DNA of 64,000 bases from Laetiporus sulphureus 93-53. Lineage: Eukaryota; Basidiomycota; Agaricomycetes; Polyporales; Laetiporaceae. The notes beneath the pieces are model-generated. The model searched no databases, was not told where the DNA came from, and was given only the letters and a program-made list of their open reading frames with translations. The translations under genes and the position numbers were made by a program. Below, piece after piece: positions 11,620-24,700 of the stretch. Location: contig NW_024468548.1 in assembly GCF_001632365.1 (NCBI RefSeq), forward strand, positions 263,932-327,931, written 5' to 3'. Position 1 is the first letter of the stretch. Each line of letters opens with the position of its first letter.

Positions 11620-12033
11620 TCACTTCTTGCCAGACCTATATTCTGTTAGCCACCAAGTGATTTACACCAATGATTGCCACGTACTTCTTGATACCTCCAC
11701 CAGGTGCGCCTCCTGCTCAGAGACGGTGGTAAGTGTGAGTGTCATCGGCAGCAAACCATTGCCGACAAGCTTACCCTTAGCAGCTGTCCAAGATGTCAAC
11801 ACAGTGCATAGCTTAAACAAGGACGTCACGTACCTTTATCCTTAGCAGCCTTCAAAGCAGCCTCCTCTTGCTTCTTCCTCTCCTTGAAGGCCAGATCATC
11901 CTCATCAAGCTCTTTCTTGTCCTTCTTTGGAGCCTGACGTGCCCCGCGACGACATCAACACCACAGATTTCACTTGCCGTGCACTTATGCTCACCTTGAG
12001 AGGCTTTGCCTTGCCGCCTTGTCTGGTAGCCAT
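11620..12033 (-). CDS. TMA7: Translation machinery-associated protein 7
   Basis: Small, highly charged protein that associates with ribosomes. Five exons, in coding order 11995-12033, 11834-11933, 11775-11783, 11685-11712 and 11620-11635, join in phase to 63 residues ending in TGA. It begins MATRQGGKAKPLK, continues APKKDKKELDEDDLAFKERK and ends GGAPGGGIKKSGKK; the start, the acidic/basic middle and the GGIKKSGKK tail are the family signature. Every intron has GT-AG ends. Exon 3 is a 9-nt microexon. The exons are too short to show as an open frame, so the gene is easily missed. It is divergent from the kinase-like gene, with 123 bp between starts. Confidence 0.9.
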
Positions 12034-12156
12034 GAACGTTGGATCGAAGATTGAATTTGACGAAAGGGTTGAGGCGGATCTCGATCTTCCCCACGTCAGT
12101 CACGTTTCGGTTTTCCCACATCCATCCCGCCACAATGCTGTCTACCCTGCCGCTCC

Positions 12157-14482
12157 ATGTCGTCGACGTCGCTCGAAGTAACACCCGAAGACGAGGTGTC
12201 GACCACATCTACCAATTTGCGAGCCACTTCTGCCTCAATACCATATAAACGTTCGAGCGATGGTGTTTCCGGATCGTCTAGAAAGCGCTCAAAGACTCAC
12301 GACTCGTATCTCATGGAGGCTGTAATTGCAGCAGAAGAAGTGAGGAAGATATTGCCTAAGGCTGCGAAAGCAATGGAGGTTATCAAAAAAGAGCTCTTGT
12401 TCCCGAAGTCAGACGGCACAAAGATTTCTTACCCTCCTGGGCCCAAGATACGCATCCGCGTCGATGTCCCAGCTCACGGGGGACAGCCATCAACGCGCCT
12501 GGTCATCCCAATTCCACGCATATGGACGGTGGGCCAGCTTATCAACGAGATTGCACACCTGAGGCACATGATCGAAGAGACGTTCTCCCTTCATCTCTCT
12601 GACGGGTCTCAGCTCTCTCCTGAATATCTCATGGAGGACTTCATCGACATTGCGGGAGTCTTGCACGTGAAAAACAAACTTCAAGAGAAATCGCTGGCAA
12701 AGAATCAAAATGTCTTGTTGTTATGGCAGCGAGCAGTGGACCTGGCTCTCGAGCGGAAGATGGACTGGAACGAGGCACAGCGTCGGTTCCTCGATGCCCG
12801 TCTGAATACACCGGATAACATTGGAGAAGAAAAGGGTGAGTATTTCCCCTCCTTTACCTGGCTCAAACTTAACCCAGGCGTAGAGATGCTGTTTAGCAGT
12901 TACAACATTCGGTATGCTGAATTCAGCGATTTATACAAAAAAGCCTTGGACGCTCTCTCATCGCCTTCCGAGTTCGCGAAGCCGTCGGTGTGGCCAAATG
13001 AACAACGCAGGAAATCCCGTCTGCTGTGTCTTCGCCCGGCGGGCGCCAAGGGGCTTCCGTTGTGCACACTGCACGATATCTTCCGCCGGTTCGTGCTCGC
13101 GATCAAAGAACCATTCCCTGAACTGTCTGTTCCCGCTATCTGTGCTGCCGCATCGTTGTGCGACCAGATGGGAGAGCCGTATCAAAGTGAGAAGGACCGT
13201 TTATCGGCATTGGATGATTGTATTTCCGAGCTATTCGAAAAGGAATATCAACTGAAACCACGTTCGGAAGCACTTGGTGGGTTGGTGGATCGTGTGATGC
13301 TGTGGCAGGGATGTCTACCAATCTGCTTGCGCGAGGACAAGCTGGAATCAGGTTCAGGGAATTGCGATGTGTATATGCAAATAGCACGCGATTATGACCT
13401 CGCGATCAAAAAGTTACGCGACAAGCCGGACGAGTCTGTGTTGAGATTCCTGCAGCTGGGCGCACCAATGTTCCTGGTGTGCATGTTAGGTGTGTGTGTC
13501 TCGGATGAATGTTCACATCCATGCACAGGCATCTCACGATCGACTGACAGGACCTCTGCTTTTCGTACTGGGAGGCTTCTACGATGGTCAGAGTGTAGTC
13601 GTAGAACCACTCAGTGATCCGCTCTTCATGTTAAAGGACACTACAAACTCACGACAGCGGAACCTTGCCAATTTGCTTGACGCACTATGCAAAAGCATGT
13701 CCCAACTCAGAAAGTACGTGCCACGCATTAGCTTTATCGTGTTGTCATCCCCATTTTTTGGCAGTTTGCTGAGGCAAATGGTGTCACCTACCATATACCC
13801 TGCCTCAACTCCTCGGATCTATGGATCGTGCGTGTTGTATGCCACGTTAGAAGGCGTCACCGAGGGCAGCCTCACGTTCCAACGTCAGCTTTCCTTTGAA
13901 CATCACAAACACTCGTTCTTTGCTGCCACGTTGTCTTTACCGGAGCGTTCCAAGATTCAGGTTCTCGTGAAATTGGTGAACGAACCCTATGGAGAAGATG
14001 TCCACCGTCTGTTGGCGTCCCACGATCTTGCACCTACCCTTTACGGCTGTGCACGTCGTGAAGGAGCGCCCACCGCGTATGTTATGGAGCATCTTTCTCC
14101 TTCCTGGGTGACGCTGTTCAAATTTTCCCACCACGAAATCGCTGGCTCGCTTGGAGAAGCCGTCCGGCGCTCCTTGGACCATTTACTCAAGCTTTTGGAG
14201 GACAACAGCGTTGTGCATGGTGACCTAAGGTCAAACAATATCATGTTACAAGTCGACGACCAAGGCAAGCCAGTTGTACTGTTGAATGGTTCGGCGAAGA
14301 TCAACGTGATCGATTATGATTGGTCTGGGACCGCTGGGCGGGCGCGCTATCCCGCGCTGCGCAACCCGACGATCAAAGACATCACCTGGCCTGGTGAGCC
14401 TGGTGGTATTATTGAGTCTGAGCATGATCGCAAGCTGGTTGACTCGTGGTGGCATCGTTGGCTGAGACATGGCTCGAATTGA
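12157..14482 (+). CDS. Kinase-like protein, agaricomycete family
   Basis: Exons 12157-12835, 12878-13489, 13551-13713 and 13765-14482 join in phase to 723 residues. Two introns are multiples of 3 nt, so the frame reads through them; their GT-AG ends and lower conservation favour splicing. The C-terminal third has kinase-fold features: a beta-3-like Lys in VLVKLVNEP, a hinge-like YVMEHL, the catalytic loop VVHGDLRSNNIM (Asp and Asn present) and IDYDWSG where kinases have DFG. This HGDLRSNN/DYDW pattern resembles fungal kinase-like proteins related to the FunK1/atypical groups. The middle (TLHDIFRRFVLAIKEPFPELSVP) is a domain I know only from similar proteins. Residues about 85-170 (KIRIRVDVP...LHLSDG...GVLHVKN) look like a beta-grasp/ubiquitin-like fold. 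Activity is unproven. Confidence 0.75.
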
Positions 14483-16151
14483 TCCTGGAACCCCCTCCCT
14501 CCCCCAATGCAGTCGTCGGTGACTGCGTTCCTGTGCAGAACATTTACAGCGTAGCATTTCCTTTTATCGATCCTCGTATGCGACTCTGCCATCCGATATG
14601 TCAACAGAGTGAAGTGATTAAGGGATCGCTTCTTATCTACCTCTGATTCTGGCCTCTCTCTCGCGCTACGCAGATGGCAGAATAAGAAGCTGTGAAGCTT
14701 GACTGCATTTTTGGTCAAAGCGCCGTTGTAATCACGAAACCAAGAGAAGAGGAAGGCACTCGCAAGAAGCTCCGTTCTCAGCGCACTGTGCGATTGACAC
14801 TCGCCACTCGGCTCGGGTTGATGCCGCGTGCGTTGAATTCTCCACACTTGCGATTGCGATAGTACTGACTCGTCCCCCCTTTTATGAACAATGAAGCAAA
14901 TCATAATTAAACTGTCCCTCGGAACAGCCACCACGGAATGAAAGTCGGAGGGTGGTACTCCGGACGCCGGTAGCGCGACAGTTATCTCGTTCGCAGATGC
15001 CCCCCACCGTGCACCACGGAGACGGCCTAGTGGGTATCGAAGAAGAAGGGAACAGAAGGTGTGGTAGGTCCGCATAGGTGAAGGACTATTCTCTCTCTGT
15101 TCTGGCACACTCACGTATGCCCATGTCTTTCATTAGCATAGCTATATGCACACATTGGCAGAGACGTCGTTGTGGCGGCTGATATGCGTTGGCCTGCCTT
15201 ATGCACTAACTTGTGAGCCACTGCCTCTTACGGGTGCAGAAATAATCCAAATGTTGGCAAGGTAGCTTCAATGAATCCCTGAATGGCACCAGCTTTTTAT
15301 CGGTGAGAATTTTTGAGCCACTGTGACGTGACGGACTTTATTTACACCCGCTTTACCGGGAAACCTGAACTACCAGGCTGTATACCTGCCAGACATTCTG
15401 CTGTGTCCGCTCGGCTCATCCCTGTGGCGCAGCCACCACCGCGAGTAGAACGCTTGGCCGGACCTTCATCTTGGCTGGATTATTGCTGTCACATGCACTA
15501 TATGTATTCGCCGAATTTGTGCTCCGCGAGCCGAGCCTCATCCCGCGTCACACCACAATTTGGCAGTCAACTCTACAGATAAATCTACTCTCGTGTTCTT
15601 CGTCGGAGTCGCCCAAATAATCTGCCTGCCTACTACATATCTTCCGCTTCGCAGGCCCACAATACATGCTTCAGCGTACGGCAGATGGATCGTATGGATG
15701 GGCATGCCACCCTAATTGCTTCGGACGTACAACCTCGTCGCGAGCGACATCAATACCTCTCTCCTCATCCTCATCCGGCTCGCATGGATGCCGGACCCAC
15801 TAGCAGGTTCAAACTCTTCCATTGCGTTCCCGTAACTTTCAGTAGTCCTTGACACTTGCGACACGTGATGTGACACCGTGAAGATCGAGTTGCGACGTCC
15901 ATGCCAGTTGAGCTCGATTCCAACATGCCGCGGCGCATGGTCGGCTCTCAGCCTCATCTGCTGCAATTCCCTTCCTTCTTCGGGTCATAATTGTTGTCTC
16001 CAGGATCTCGGCCGGTCACGAATCGCCGTACAAGATCAAGTCAGCCCGCGGTTTCTGAAGTAACACCATTTTCTTGTTCGAGTCTCTCTCGCACCCCCAT
16101 AGGTCGCGCCCCCGGTGAAACCCTACGTCGTCCTTTACCACCTTGAATTTC
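14483..16151. other. Intergenic 1.7 kb
   Basis: Between the kinase-like gene and the GH13 gene. A 255-codon minus-strand frame overlaps the kinase 3' end. Its composition is unlike a protein, it starts within the antisense of coding sequence and shows no family similarity, so I do not call it. The right part should contain the GH13 promoter. No repeat or RNA gene was seen. Confidence 0.45.
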
Positions 16152-18463
16152 ATGATGCGTGCCATCCTGCATGCGCTGTCCTTTCTGAGCCTTTGCACGT
16201 CTGTTTTCGCTGCAACAGCGGAACAATGGAGGAGCCGTTCGATATACCAGTGCGTATGCTGCCTCCAGCGTTCAATTCTGTACTCAGTGAATGATCCAGG
16301 ATCATAACTGACCGATACGCGCTCTCGAAAGGGGCCAATCGCGATGCGTGCGACCCGGGCGATCAAACCTGGTGCGGTGGAACGTGGAACACCACCCGGG
16401 AAAATTTGGACTACATACAGAACGCTGGGTTCACTGCCGGTAGGTGCCATTTCTCGTCACTGTCGGCTCCTGCTGAGTATATGCGTCTTCATAGTCTGGA
16501 TCAGCCCTGTGTCCCAGAATTACGAGGGCCCTCGCACCAGTTATGGAGATGCGTACCACGGCTACTGGATTGCGGATGTGACGGAGCTGAACAATCGTTT
16601 CGGGACCTCGGATGACCTGAAGGCACTCTCAGCGGAACTGCATCGGCGGGGAATGTGAGTCTTCATCATGTGGCTAGGTTCCGATTTTTACGGAGATTTC
16701 GCAGGTACCTCATGGTAGATGTAGTTGTCAACAACGTCATGGGCACTTCCATAATGCCGGATCTGTCAACCTACTACTTCAAAGAGCAGGTACGCTGCCT
16801 GCTCAATTGCTCTTTGGGCGCACGTCTCACATCGAATTTTCCTAGTCACAATACCACCCGTATTGTCCTATCCAGTGGGGCAACACGACCAGCGAGCAAG
16901 ATTGTTGGCTGGGCGATAAGGTGGTGACTCTTCCCGATCTGAATACCCAAGACCCGACTGTTGTTTCTGGATATACCGCGTGGATCAAAGCGCTCGTCAG
17001 CGAGTACGAGATCGACGGATTGCGCATTGACGGCGAGCTATCTTCATCGTTTATAGATTCTATATATTGATTCTATTTCCTTGATGGCAGCGGCTAAGTG
17101 AGATATTAGTTACCTCGAACCTCCTGCGCAATATTGAGCAATTTATAGGCATGTCAACATGGATTTTTGGCCGAAGTTCTCTAGTGCAGCCGGGGTATTC
17201 TGTATCGGTGAAGTCTTTGATAGCGACGTTGCGTGAGTATTATCATACGATGGCGCATACCAGCTCATTGTCATCATCAGCCAAGCGGCGCAGTGGCAAG
17301 GAACTGATGCCCTCGACTCCATCCTGAACTACCCCATGTACGGCGCGCTGGTGGATGCGTTCGGCATTCCTGGTTCGCTCAATACAAGCGCGCTGACCGA
17401 TATGGTGACACAGTCGCAGAAGACGTTCAAGGTGCGTCATCGGCACCATCACCTTGCATTGCACATATTATATATATTCATGGCTAGGATACCGGGCTGC
17501 TGGGCAATTTCCTAGAGGACCAGGATGTACCTCGATGGTCCAATTTCTCCACGGATCCGCAGAGCAAGTACAACGCTATGGTGTTCAATTTCATGTCAGA
17601 CGGGTAAGAGCTCTGACCACTTCCGAGGTTTTGTGATTCTGAATGGTGGGTGCAAGGATTCCGATTGTATATTATGGCCAGGAGCAGGCGTTCCATGGTA
17701 GTGGTGACCCGGTACGCAAGGCGCATGAGGCCAGTCTTGTACGGTCACTGAATAGTCACTCAGTGGAACAGAGAGCCCTTGTGGCCCTCTAACTATACCA
17801 ACACTACGACATATCAGCTGATGTCCACGTTGAATAAGGTAGCGCCGCTTGTAAGTGCAATGCTGGGGGTCAACTGACAGTTCACTTCAGTTCCGCAACT
17901 TCCTGATAAACGGCACCACCGGATGGCTCAATTCTTCGATGGAAATTCTGACAACAAGCCCATACGGCATTGGCATGATGAAAGGCGATGTCGTGTCCAT
18001 CCTGACAAACATCGGTTCTCCTGTGCGCTGTGTCTTACTCATCAGCCCGTTGGACATGACAAATTGACGAGAGTTGCTTTATCAGCCGCAGAACGTCAGC
18101 ATTGCCGTTTACACACCATACAAAGAGGAGACGTCCCTTACAGAGTGAGTCGGATTGCAATCTCATTGTTCTATACTGTGAGATGAACCCATATGCAGCA
18201 TCCTCTCGTGCGAGCAATATGCTGTTGGAAGTAATGGCACTGTGGTGGTCTCATACACCGAAGGGGGGCATGCGACGATCCTCCTGCCAGATAGGCTGAT
18301 GAACGGCTCAGATCTCTGTGGTTACTATCCGGGCAGGATTGATTGGCTTGGAGAGACTGTGTCAACGCAAGCGGCATCAGGCGCTCAGTTCGTGTCTGGT
18401 TCGGCATCCATATTCATACTTTCTGTCCTTTTGGGTATATGTACCATCCTTGTAATGTCGTAG
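16152..18463 (+). CDS. GH13 alpha-amylase-family enzyme, secreted, probably GPI-anchored
   Basis: Predicted cell-surface alpha-glucan-active enzyme close to Taka-amylase. The N-terminus is a signal peptide ([20 protein letters not shown]), then [15 protein letters not shown]. Blocks in order: [34 protein letters not shown], region [16 protein letters not shown], region II DGLRIDAAKHV (nucleophile Asp), region [11 protein letters not shown] (acid Glu), region [12 protein letters not shown] (third Asp), [13 protein letters not shown] hydrophobic C-terminal tail ([18 protein letters not shown]) after a Ser/Gly stretch suggests a GPI signal. All three catalytic acids are present, but the usual His of regions I and IV are replaced. 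That pattern, with the anchor, resembles Aspergillus AgtA-type 4-alpha-glucanotransferases more than secreted amylases. At least a dozen exons, one of 7 nt. Exact function is inferred. Confidence 0.88.
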
Positions 18464-18740
18464 TGGACATTAATTGAATGTAATGGTCGCCGTCTGTTTA
18501 CCTTGCGTATGTAAGCGCCAATGAACGCGCACGCCACAAATTTCAAGCGGAGCGCCAAAGTGTGCGCGTCGCTCACGTCCTGTGCAATTGCAGGCGTGCT
18601 CACCGTCCAAGGCGGTTTCGGTGCGTCTTGCACCTATATTCTACTTGTTGCTCCCCTCTTCGTCCTCAAAAACGGCTTCCGGCAGTGGTGGCGGCGGTCG
18701 ACGCTCGACCGAGACCGCGTCGCGCGTCCGCACTCCTGCC

Positions 18741-21700
18741 ATGGACAACTCAGTCAATCCCAACATACACACTATCGTAAAGGCCCAAATCGTCTTCCTG
18801 CTGTCGACCCTCACAGAGGAGAACTTTGAGCGGAATCAGATTGAGATTCGCTCCGTGCGTTTGCTGCCTGCTCGCTTGTGCGTTCTGAGTTGCTGACATG
18901 CTCCTTACTACCCTTCTCGTGGTTTTCAGTTGTCCGAGCAGCATGGGGTCGACACGTACCTGCACTTCATCCGGCGGCTCATTTTCCAATCTCACGGCCG
19001 GCTGGCGGCCATGCCCACCCCGACCACTTACGACGCGTCCACTTCTCTCGCCTTCCGCTTGCTAGTGCAGGAAACACAACGCCTCGCACGCGACCCCTTC
19101 CTCGCTGACCGTTTTCGCGATGGCATTGATAAGGGCGAAGGGGACATATTCCGCAACTTCGATCTGGTGCGCTTCATGGACCTCATGGGGCTGCGGCCGC
19201 TCGAGAAGCTCGTCCTCGCGTCGTCAATTGCGGCAGGCCAGACGCGGAGAGAGCTCCAAACGCAGGCGGTTGGCATCATTCACGCCGACTTCGAGAACGC
19301 GGTTTTGGCGATTTGCCAGCACCCGTCGTTTGACCACGCAGACCTGTCTCCCAACCAGATCGCAAAGCTGCTGGCGAACCTGCTATCTGAACCTCCTTCG
19401 GATGCGCCCATTCTGGACGGCCCCCAGCGCCAGGCTTTGATTGCAGCAGCCCAAGCGAAATACGGGTCTGAGATTGTCTTGCCCATCTTGCAGCGCATCT
19501 TGCCGAATTTGAGGTCAGGATCATTCATTAGGCCTCATTTGACCACTAGTAACCCTCTTTACAGCCTTCCGCCTGGAACATCGCTGGTGCAGGCACTGGT
19601 TCAGCTGGGACCGGACATCACCAGCGATCTGGACATCGTCCGTGCCATCCTGGCACGCTTCGGCATCACAGACTCGAGCCTTCCTCGCGATGCGCAGGTT
19701 GTTGAGGCTATCCAGGCACTAGCACGTATGGCATCTGAGGGTGCAGTCCTGCCTGATGTGGGATCGTTGGTGCAGGCTCTGGACAGCTTCGTGAGTGATG
19801 TCCGCTTCAGATTGCGTGCATTGTGCTAAGTCGTGCTTAGGACGCCACGATCCAGTGGGCAGATGTCATCAAAGCATTTGACATGCCGGATCGCCAGGGG
19901 GTTGATACCGCAACGTTGAAGCTGCTAATAGCCATCCTGCTGAATGCCCCTCAAAAGGCCGAGCCACATGCGGTAACCGGCTTCTGGCAGACATGGTCGA
20001 ACTCCATGTATCAGCTGCGGCTCCTGGATGCTTTGTTGTCTCTTCCCGCGGACACGTTCAACTTCGTTTCGCTGCCTGGGCACAGAATTGTTACGGTCGA
20101 CGATGTGGCCGGGGCTAGTCCAACAATCAAGTCTCTCGCTGCTAACGTTCAAGGACATACCTGGAACTCGTTGGACCTGTTCGAGGTGTTGGTGAGATTG
20201 TCAGACTCGGACTCGATAGAAATAAGGAATTTCGTGCGCGAAATGCTAGATAAAGCGGTGAAGATCAGCGCGGAGCTGGTTCATATGGGTCTTCTGCAGA
20301 TTCCGGTATGTGACCATTTTTGAGATTGCTGCGACAAGACTAATCGTTCCCAGAACGCCAAATGGACGGAGATCCGCTTGGATTACACACAGAGACTTCT
20401 GTCAATGTTTTTGGCTGGCCATCCGAACCATCAGCTTGTCTTCATGCGTTTGTGGCAAATCGAGCCCACTTACCTCACGAATGCTTTCCGAGATTTCTAT
20501 GATGAAAGTCAATCGAATATCACCAGGATTCTGGATGTCGCACAAGATCTCAAGGTGGGTGCGATGACCACTCCGATCGTACATAGTCCGCTCATCTTCG
20601 TGCAGATTCTCGAGGCGCTTCTGGAAGTCCGTCCCTTCACATTTGCACTGGATGTGGCTGCCCTGGCTTCACGCCGGGAGTACTTGAATCTGGACAAATG
20701 GTTAGCAGATCAGATCACGGCTCACGGTGCCGATTTTCTCCACGCCGTCATCACGTTTTTGGATCTGAAGATGGAGAGCGAGAAGGCGGTCAGAATCTCC
20801 GATCCTCCCGTAGACCATAACACCATGCCCCTCAGCCCACAAACCATCACCATATTCCTCCGTGTCCTCCGCAACAGGTGCGTCGCTACTTGCCTCTGCA
20901 AAGTTGTATTAATGCTCATGTTGATATAGCTCCAATAACATGCAAGAGGACGATGTCGACTACTGTCTTCAGGTCCGCAACGCGTGTCTGCAAATTCATC
21001 CGCGCTTGATGAACCTAGTGCCAGGTTCTGACGCCGAGCCCGGCTTCTCCGTCATCAGCTACTCCCCTGAGATCGAGAACGAAGTCGACGCAATCTACAA
21101 GCAGATGTACGACGAGCAGATCAGCATCGACGATGTGATTGCTCTTCTTCAACGTAACAAAGCCTCCACGAACCCCCGCGACCATGAGATCTTCTCCTGC
21201 ATGCTACATTTCCTCTTCGACGAATACAAATTCTTCCAGTCGTTCTACCCTCCGCGAGAGCTGTCCATGACCGGCTACCTCTTCGGATCCCTTATCCAAT
21301 ACCAATTAGTCGACTATATACCCCTCGGCATAGCAATCCGCTATGTCCTGGACGCCCTCAACTGCCCTCCTGATACAAATCTGTTCAAATTCGGTATTCA
21401 AGCCCTTTCACGGTTCGAGTCCCGCTTGTCCGAATGGCAACCTCTGTGCCAGGCTCTGCTCAAGATTCCCCACCTACTCGAGGCTCGTCCTGATCTTGCT
21501 GTCAGCATCCAGCGCGCTATCGCCAATGGCGGCGACGAGAGTAGTAGCAGCCTGGATCTTCGTATTCTTGCGAACGGTTCCGCTCCCGACCCTCCGCCGG
21601 TCTTCACTGCTATTCGGCCTGACCATATTGAAGGCGAGCCAGAAGTTCCACCGGAGGAGGTGTCGGACAAGATTCTGTTCATCGTCAACAACTTAGCACC

Positions 21701-24700
21701 ATCCAATTTCGATGCAAAGCTGGAGGAGATGCGCGAGCAGTTCCAAGAACAGTTTTCGCGCTGGTTCGCGAACTACATAGTGGACCAGCGAGTTGGCACA
21801 GAGCCGAATAATCATCAGCTATATCTTCGTCTACTCGAGGCGCTCGACACGAATTCGCTTTTTCACTTTGTGCTCCACGAGACTTTCGTCAAGTCCGCTG
21901 CTATGCTGAACTCGGAGAAGACTATGACGTCTAGCTCAGAGCGTGCAGTGCTGAAGAACATCGCTGGCTGGCTGGGCAAGATCACGTTGGCTCGTGATCG
22001 GCCCATCAAGCACAAGAGCCTCTCCTTCAAGGACCTACTCATTGAGGGATATGACAATGGAAGGCTGATGGTGGCGGTTCCTTTCGTTTGCAAGACCCTG
22101 GAGCCGTGCGCGCAATCGAAGGTCTTCAAGCCGCCCAACCCTTGGCTGATGGCAGTCATCAGTCTGCTCGCGGAGCTGTATCACTTTGCCGACATGAAGT
22201 CTCTTCTCAAGTTCGAGATTGAACTGCTCTGCAAGGCGCTTGATATCGATCTCGACTCGGTGCAAGCCACCACAATTCTGAGAAACCGCCCGCTGACCGA
22301 CACATTGACTGGAGGCGGCCTCCCGGAGTATGTCGCTGATATCGAGTCTTTGCCCATGGGCGGTTACGATCCGAGTATCCAGTCTGCGGGGGAGTCTCAG
22401 GTATTACCTCTCGGCCCAACCAGTCCGTCGGAGACGCAGCGTGTTTTAGGTGCCCACATCGAGAATATACTGTCCAGTATGCTATCCCTGGTGGTTATCA
22501 GCCCACAACTAGCACAACTCGCTACGAACCCTACTTTCAAGCGCGCTGTCCAAATGGCCATTGATCGAGCCGTGCGAGAGGTACGAGTGGTTCTTAATTG
22601 TCACCGTCAGGGCGACATGTTGATAGATTATGTCCAGATAATTTTGCCGGTTGTCGAACGGTCGGTTACAATTGCTGGGATATCCACGAGGGAACTTGTG
22701 GCGAAGGATTTTGCTACTGAGCCCAACGAGGACAAACTCAGAAAGGCCGGTCACTTGATGGCACAGAGACTTGCCGGAAGCCTTGCGTTGGTAACCTGCA
22801 AGGAACCGTTGAAGAGCAATTTGGGCGGTCACATTCGTACCTTCCTCAACGAGTTTGGCTTTAATGAGGTATAGATCTCCGTTCAGAATCCATATGACTC
22901 ACCTTTTGCTAAGACATGGTTCGATATTCAGCAGATCGCTAGTGACCACATTGTCTTCCTCCTCGTCCAAGACAATCTCGACTTGGCGTGTCAGGCGATA
23001 GAGAAAGCTGCTATGGATCGTGCGATTGTTGACGTCGACGAAGGGTTTGCTGCTGCCTACGAAGCGCGCCGACGTCACCGGGAGGTGAGCACGCACAACG
23101 TGTATAATGAATTTTGGCTCAATGCTCCTATAGCAACGCCCAGGCCAGCCTTTCTGGGACCCTACGGCTCCTCAATCTGGTCTTGCTACGACATTTCCCG
23201 AACCGTTGCGCATTCGCCCAACCGGCATCCAGCCTATGCAGGCCGCCGTTTACGAAGATTTCGGTAACCTCGGCGAGCTTATTCCTCAAATGTTCGCTCA
23301 TGGCTCTCCAGGATCAGACCCGAGGAGGCGGACGTTCACGAGCAGGCCGAGTTCAACGGCATCTTACCCTCGCCCTGATCAGCTTGCTGCATCCGCATAT
23401 GGACCTTCCGCCTTGCCTGAGCAGACTTTGCCTGGTCAAACCTTCCTTCGTCATCAGGATGCTATGGATCGCTTCAACGTAAGTTCTTTAATCATTGCTG
23501 TCGTAGCATGTTCCCTAACAACCACTCTAGGCGCTCGGCAAAGACTTGGAGGCTTTGTTACTTCAGTACCCAACTTTATCTCTGGCCGCGCTGCCACCGA
23601 GCCATGACGTTCGCCTCTTGGTCCGCCAGATCTTGTTCCTTGCCAACGACTCAATTGATCGGCAGCGCACTCCTCTGTTGATGTCTCAAAAAATCGTTCA
23701 GCTTCTGTACAAGACACCTACTCAATTGGGACGTGACATCTACGTTGCTATACTAGAGCAACTATGCCGTTCGTTCGAGGAAGTTGCCAAGGAGGCCATC
23801 ACCTGGTTGATCTACGCGGATGATGAGGTACAGTAACTTTGCTCTTCAGTGATCGTCTTCCGCTGATCTTGTCTCTGAAGCGCAAATATGATGTGCCGGT
23901 GACGGTAACATTACTGCGGAGCGGTCTTATTTCCGTTGCTCAACAAGACCAGCAACTTGCGAAGTCATTATATATAGAGGCTAAACCCTCTTTGTTGACC
24001 TTCGCTGCAGAGTTGGTCCGAGAATGCCTGTCAACTGAACCACCACTCGCATCGCAGAGCCAGTTTGCCAACACCCTCGAGGCACTTGCTCAGTTGTCTC
24101 AGGCCGGGAAGGCCAATGAGGAGTGAGTTTTGTTTTGTCAGAAATAAGCATGGGTTTACTCACGTCATTGCTAGTGTCCTCCGGCTGTTGGACGACCTGC
24201 GTGGCATACGACGCCCTACGGCGCCTGCTGTGGGCGATGGCCAGATCGTGCGACAGGCCTCGGTCAAACCTGAAACTGAGCAATTAAGGGAGAAGCTGTT
24301 CTTCTGGTTCCAGCAGTGGGTGACAATCTTTCAGCGCTCCCACTCTCCAGAGAAGTCGTTTGTGCCGTTCATTACGCAAATGACGAAGCAAGGTATTCTC
24401 AAACTGGAAGATGTCTCGTCATTCTTCTTCCGTGTTTGCGCAGAATCGAGCGTGAACAGCTACATCAAATGCGTGAACGCGGGCGAATATGACTATGCAT
24501 TCCAAGCGCTGGACGCAATGTCGAGGTTGATCGTCTACATCATCAAGTATCACGGAGATGCATCGGGTCACAACAACGACCAAGCGAAGGTCCACTATCT
24601 CACAAAGATCTTGTCCATATTCGTGCTCGTGTTGGCCAATATGCACGAGGAACAGGGCCCACTCTTCCAGCAGAAGCCATTTTTCCGATTCTTTTGCAGC

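Noticed and set aside
14347..15114. 255-codon minus-strand open frame
   Set aside because: It overlaps the antisense of the kinase-like gene, has no recognisable motif, and its composition looks like a chance frame.
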